A DNA stretch of 64,000 bases. Origin: Sphaerisporangium fuscum. GTDB lineage: Bacteria; Actinomycetota; Actinomycetes; Streptosporangiales; Streptosporangiaceae. The notes beneath the pieces are model-generated. The model ran no database searches. It was not told the origin of the DNA and saw only the letters and a list, made by a program, of their open reading frames with translations. The stretch is taken from assembly GCF_018531465.1 (NCBI RefSeq), contig NZ_JAHDTF010000031.1, positions 62,001 through 126,000 of the forward strand, written 5' to 3'. The position numbers and the translations under genes were made by a program. This document shows positions 63,124 through 64,000 of this stretch, piece by piece; position 1 is the stretch's first letter, and each line of letters opens with the position of its first letter.

Positions 63124-63867
63124 ATGCGCGTGCTGATCATCACCGGCACCGGGACCGAGATCGGCAAGACCGTGGTCACCGCCGCCATCGCGTCCCTGGC
63201 GGTCGCGGCGGGCCGCCGCGTCGCCGTACTGAAACCGGCTCAAGCCGGCCTGACCCCCGGGGAACTCTGCGATGTGGAGGAGGCCGCGCGCCTGGCGGGC
63301 CCCATCACCTGCAGCGAACTGGCCCGCTACCCCGAACCGCTCGCACCGGCCACCGGCGCCCGCAGAAGCGGCCTCCCGCCCGTCCACCCTCAGCACGCGG
63401 CAGAACAGGCCACCCGGCTCGCCGACAGCCACGACCTCGTCCTGATCGAGGGCGCAGGCGGCCTCCTCGTGCGCTACGACCCGCAAGGCGGCACCATCGC
63501 CGACGTCCCCATCGCGTTGCGTGCCCTCGGCGTGGAGTCCACCGTCCTGATCATCACCACCGCCGGCCTGGGCACCCTCAACACCACGGCGCTGACCGCG
63601 GAAGCGCTGCGCACCCGCGGCCTTCCCCTGCACGGCCTGGTCATCGGCAGTTGGCCCGCCGTCCCTGATCTGGCCGCCCGCTGCAACCTGACCGATCTGC
63701 CGGCCGTGGCGAACGCCCCTCTCCTGGGGGCCCTACCCGAACGCTGCGCCAAACATGATCGCAAAGCGTTCCTCCCTATGGCCCGCGCTTCCCTCGCCCC
63801 GGAACTCGGCGGCACCTGGAGCCACCCCGCATTCCTCGCCCGACATCCCGAACCCGACCACATATGA
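63124..63867 (+). CDS. bioD: Dethiobiotin synthetase
   Basis: A 247-residue enzyme closing the ureido ring with CO2 and ATP. P-loop TGTGTEIGKT (residues 7-16), Lys in LKPAQAG, second nucleotide region LIEGAGGLLV, GLGTLNTTALTAEALRTR near the end. AGGAG precedes the ATG. It is the last gene of the operon. Normal length for actinobacterial BioD. Confidence 0.95.
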   Translation: MRVLIITGTGTEIGKTVVTAAIASLAVAAGRRVAVLKPAQAGLTPGELCDVEEAARLAGPITCSELARYPEPLAPATGARRSGLPPVHPQHAAEQATRLADSHDLVLIEGAGGLLVRYDPQGGTIADVPIALRALGVESTVLIITTAGLGTLNTTALTAEALRTRGLPLHGLVIGSWPAVPDLAARCNLTDLPAVANAPLLGALPERCAKHDRKAFLPMARASLAPELGGTWSHPAFLARHPEPDHI

Positions 63868-63870
63868 AAT

Positions 63871-63900
63871 GCGTGGCGGCGGCCCCCGTCATCGCCACGC
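63871..63900 (+). terminator. Candidate terminator after bioD
   Basis: GCGTGGCG (63871-63878) pairs perfectly with CGCCACGC (63893-63900), a stem of eight base pairs with a 14-base loop, four bases after the bioD stop. The last 100 bases of the window hold no gene. Confidence 0.55.
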
Positions 63901-64000
63901 CCACCCTGACGACCGCACGCGGTGGCCCGCCGCCGCGCAGGCCGGGATGTTGGGTGCGATCCTGCCTTCATCGAGGGGGCGATGACCAGCTAGGCGGCGA

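Noticed and set aside
61908..63188. A 426-codon minus-strand frame across bioA and bioD
   Set aside because: Antisense shadow of BioA/BioD with no motif or ribosome site.
1..64000. CRISPR arrays, rRNA and tRNA genes
   Set aside because: I looked for regularly spaced repeats and conserved RNA stretches and saw none; the only repeats are transposon ends and paired operators.

Overview
The window is high-GC actinomycete chromosome. I infer a filamentous Streptosporangiales/Streptomycetales-type organism from the GTG/TTG starts after AGGAG sites, the many TetR and MocR regulators, a mycothiol-type maleylpyruvate isomerase fold, a stand-alone TSCPD protein and an actinobacterial biotin cluster. 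It reads as accessory or subtelomere-like DNA. About 45 intact genes, mostly single regulator/target pairs, are separated by a dense graveyard of broken genes and IS remnants (IS110, IS5, IS630, a possible IS1634, several Tn3 relatives). No rRNA, tRNA or CRISPR array was seen.

Region by region. 0-9 kb: membrane, secreted and small enzyme genes (ATC hydrolase family, GNAT, DHFR/RibD-like, MDMPI-like, TSCPD) with IS110 and Tn3 relics. 9.9-16.8 kb: three regulator/redox modules: a TetR with two near-consensus tet operators facing a His-rich ORF and a frameshifted quinone oxidoreductase; a second TetR/oxidoreductase pair; an MFS exporter divergent from an HxlR-redoxin fusion. 18.03-24.45 kb: a Tn3-family transposon with 88-bp inverted ends, a tyrosine recombinase plus coiled-coil partner, an FAD amine-oxidase-like cargo gene and a transposase broken by two frameshifts. 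25-32.3 kb: hydrolase, relics, then a sugar-acid cluster (IlvD/Edd dehydratase, SDR, IclR, RraA-like aldolase, GH13 glucosidase). 33.3-45 kb: HTH/MFS pair, MocR regulator, several pseudogenes, TetR/MMPL pair, hydrolase, NmrA-like reductase and an ECF sigma gene broken by an internal inversion. 45-59.4 kb: HTH-MarR fusion facing a CocE-type hydrolase, a two-component system, a secreted hydrolase and AAA ATPase, TetR facing a Pht5-like protein, TetR facing an alpha/beta hydrolase, and a phosphoesterase facing a second MocR regulator. 59.6-63.9 kb: biotin genes, with bioF decayed and bioB, bioA and bioD intact.

The recurring design is a divergent regulator/target pair with palindromic operators between the two starts; at least nine are visible. 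The strongest candidates for further work are the transposon with its recombinase module and candidate resolution site, the tet-like operators used without an efflux pump, the HxlR-redoxin fusion, the internally inverted sigma gene, the hairpin element present twice, and bioF decay beside intact bioBAD. Several genes carry single-base frameshifts, so read-level checking should precede strong claims about their loss.
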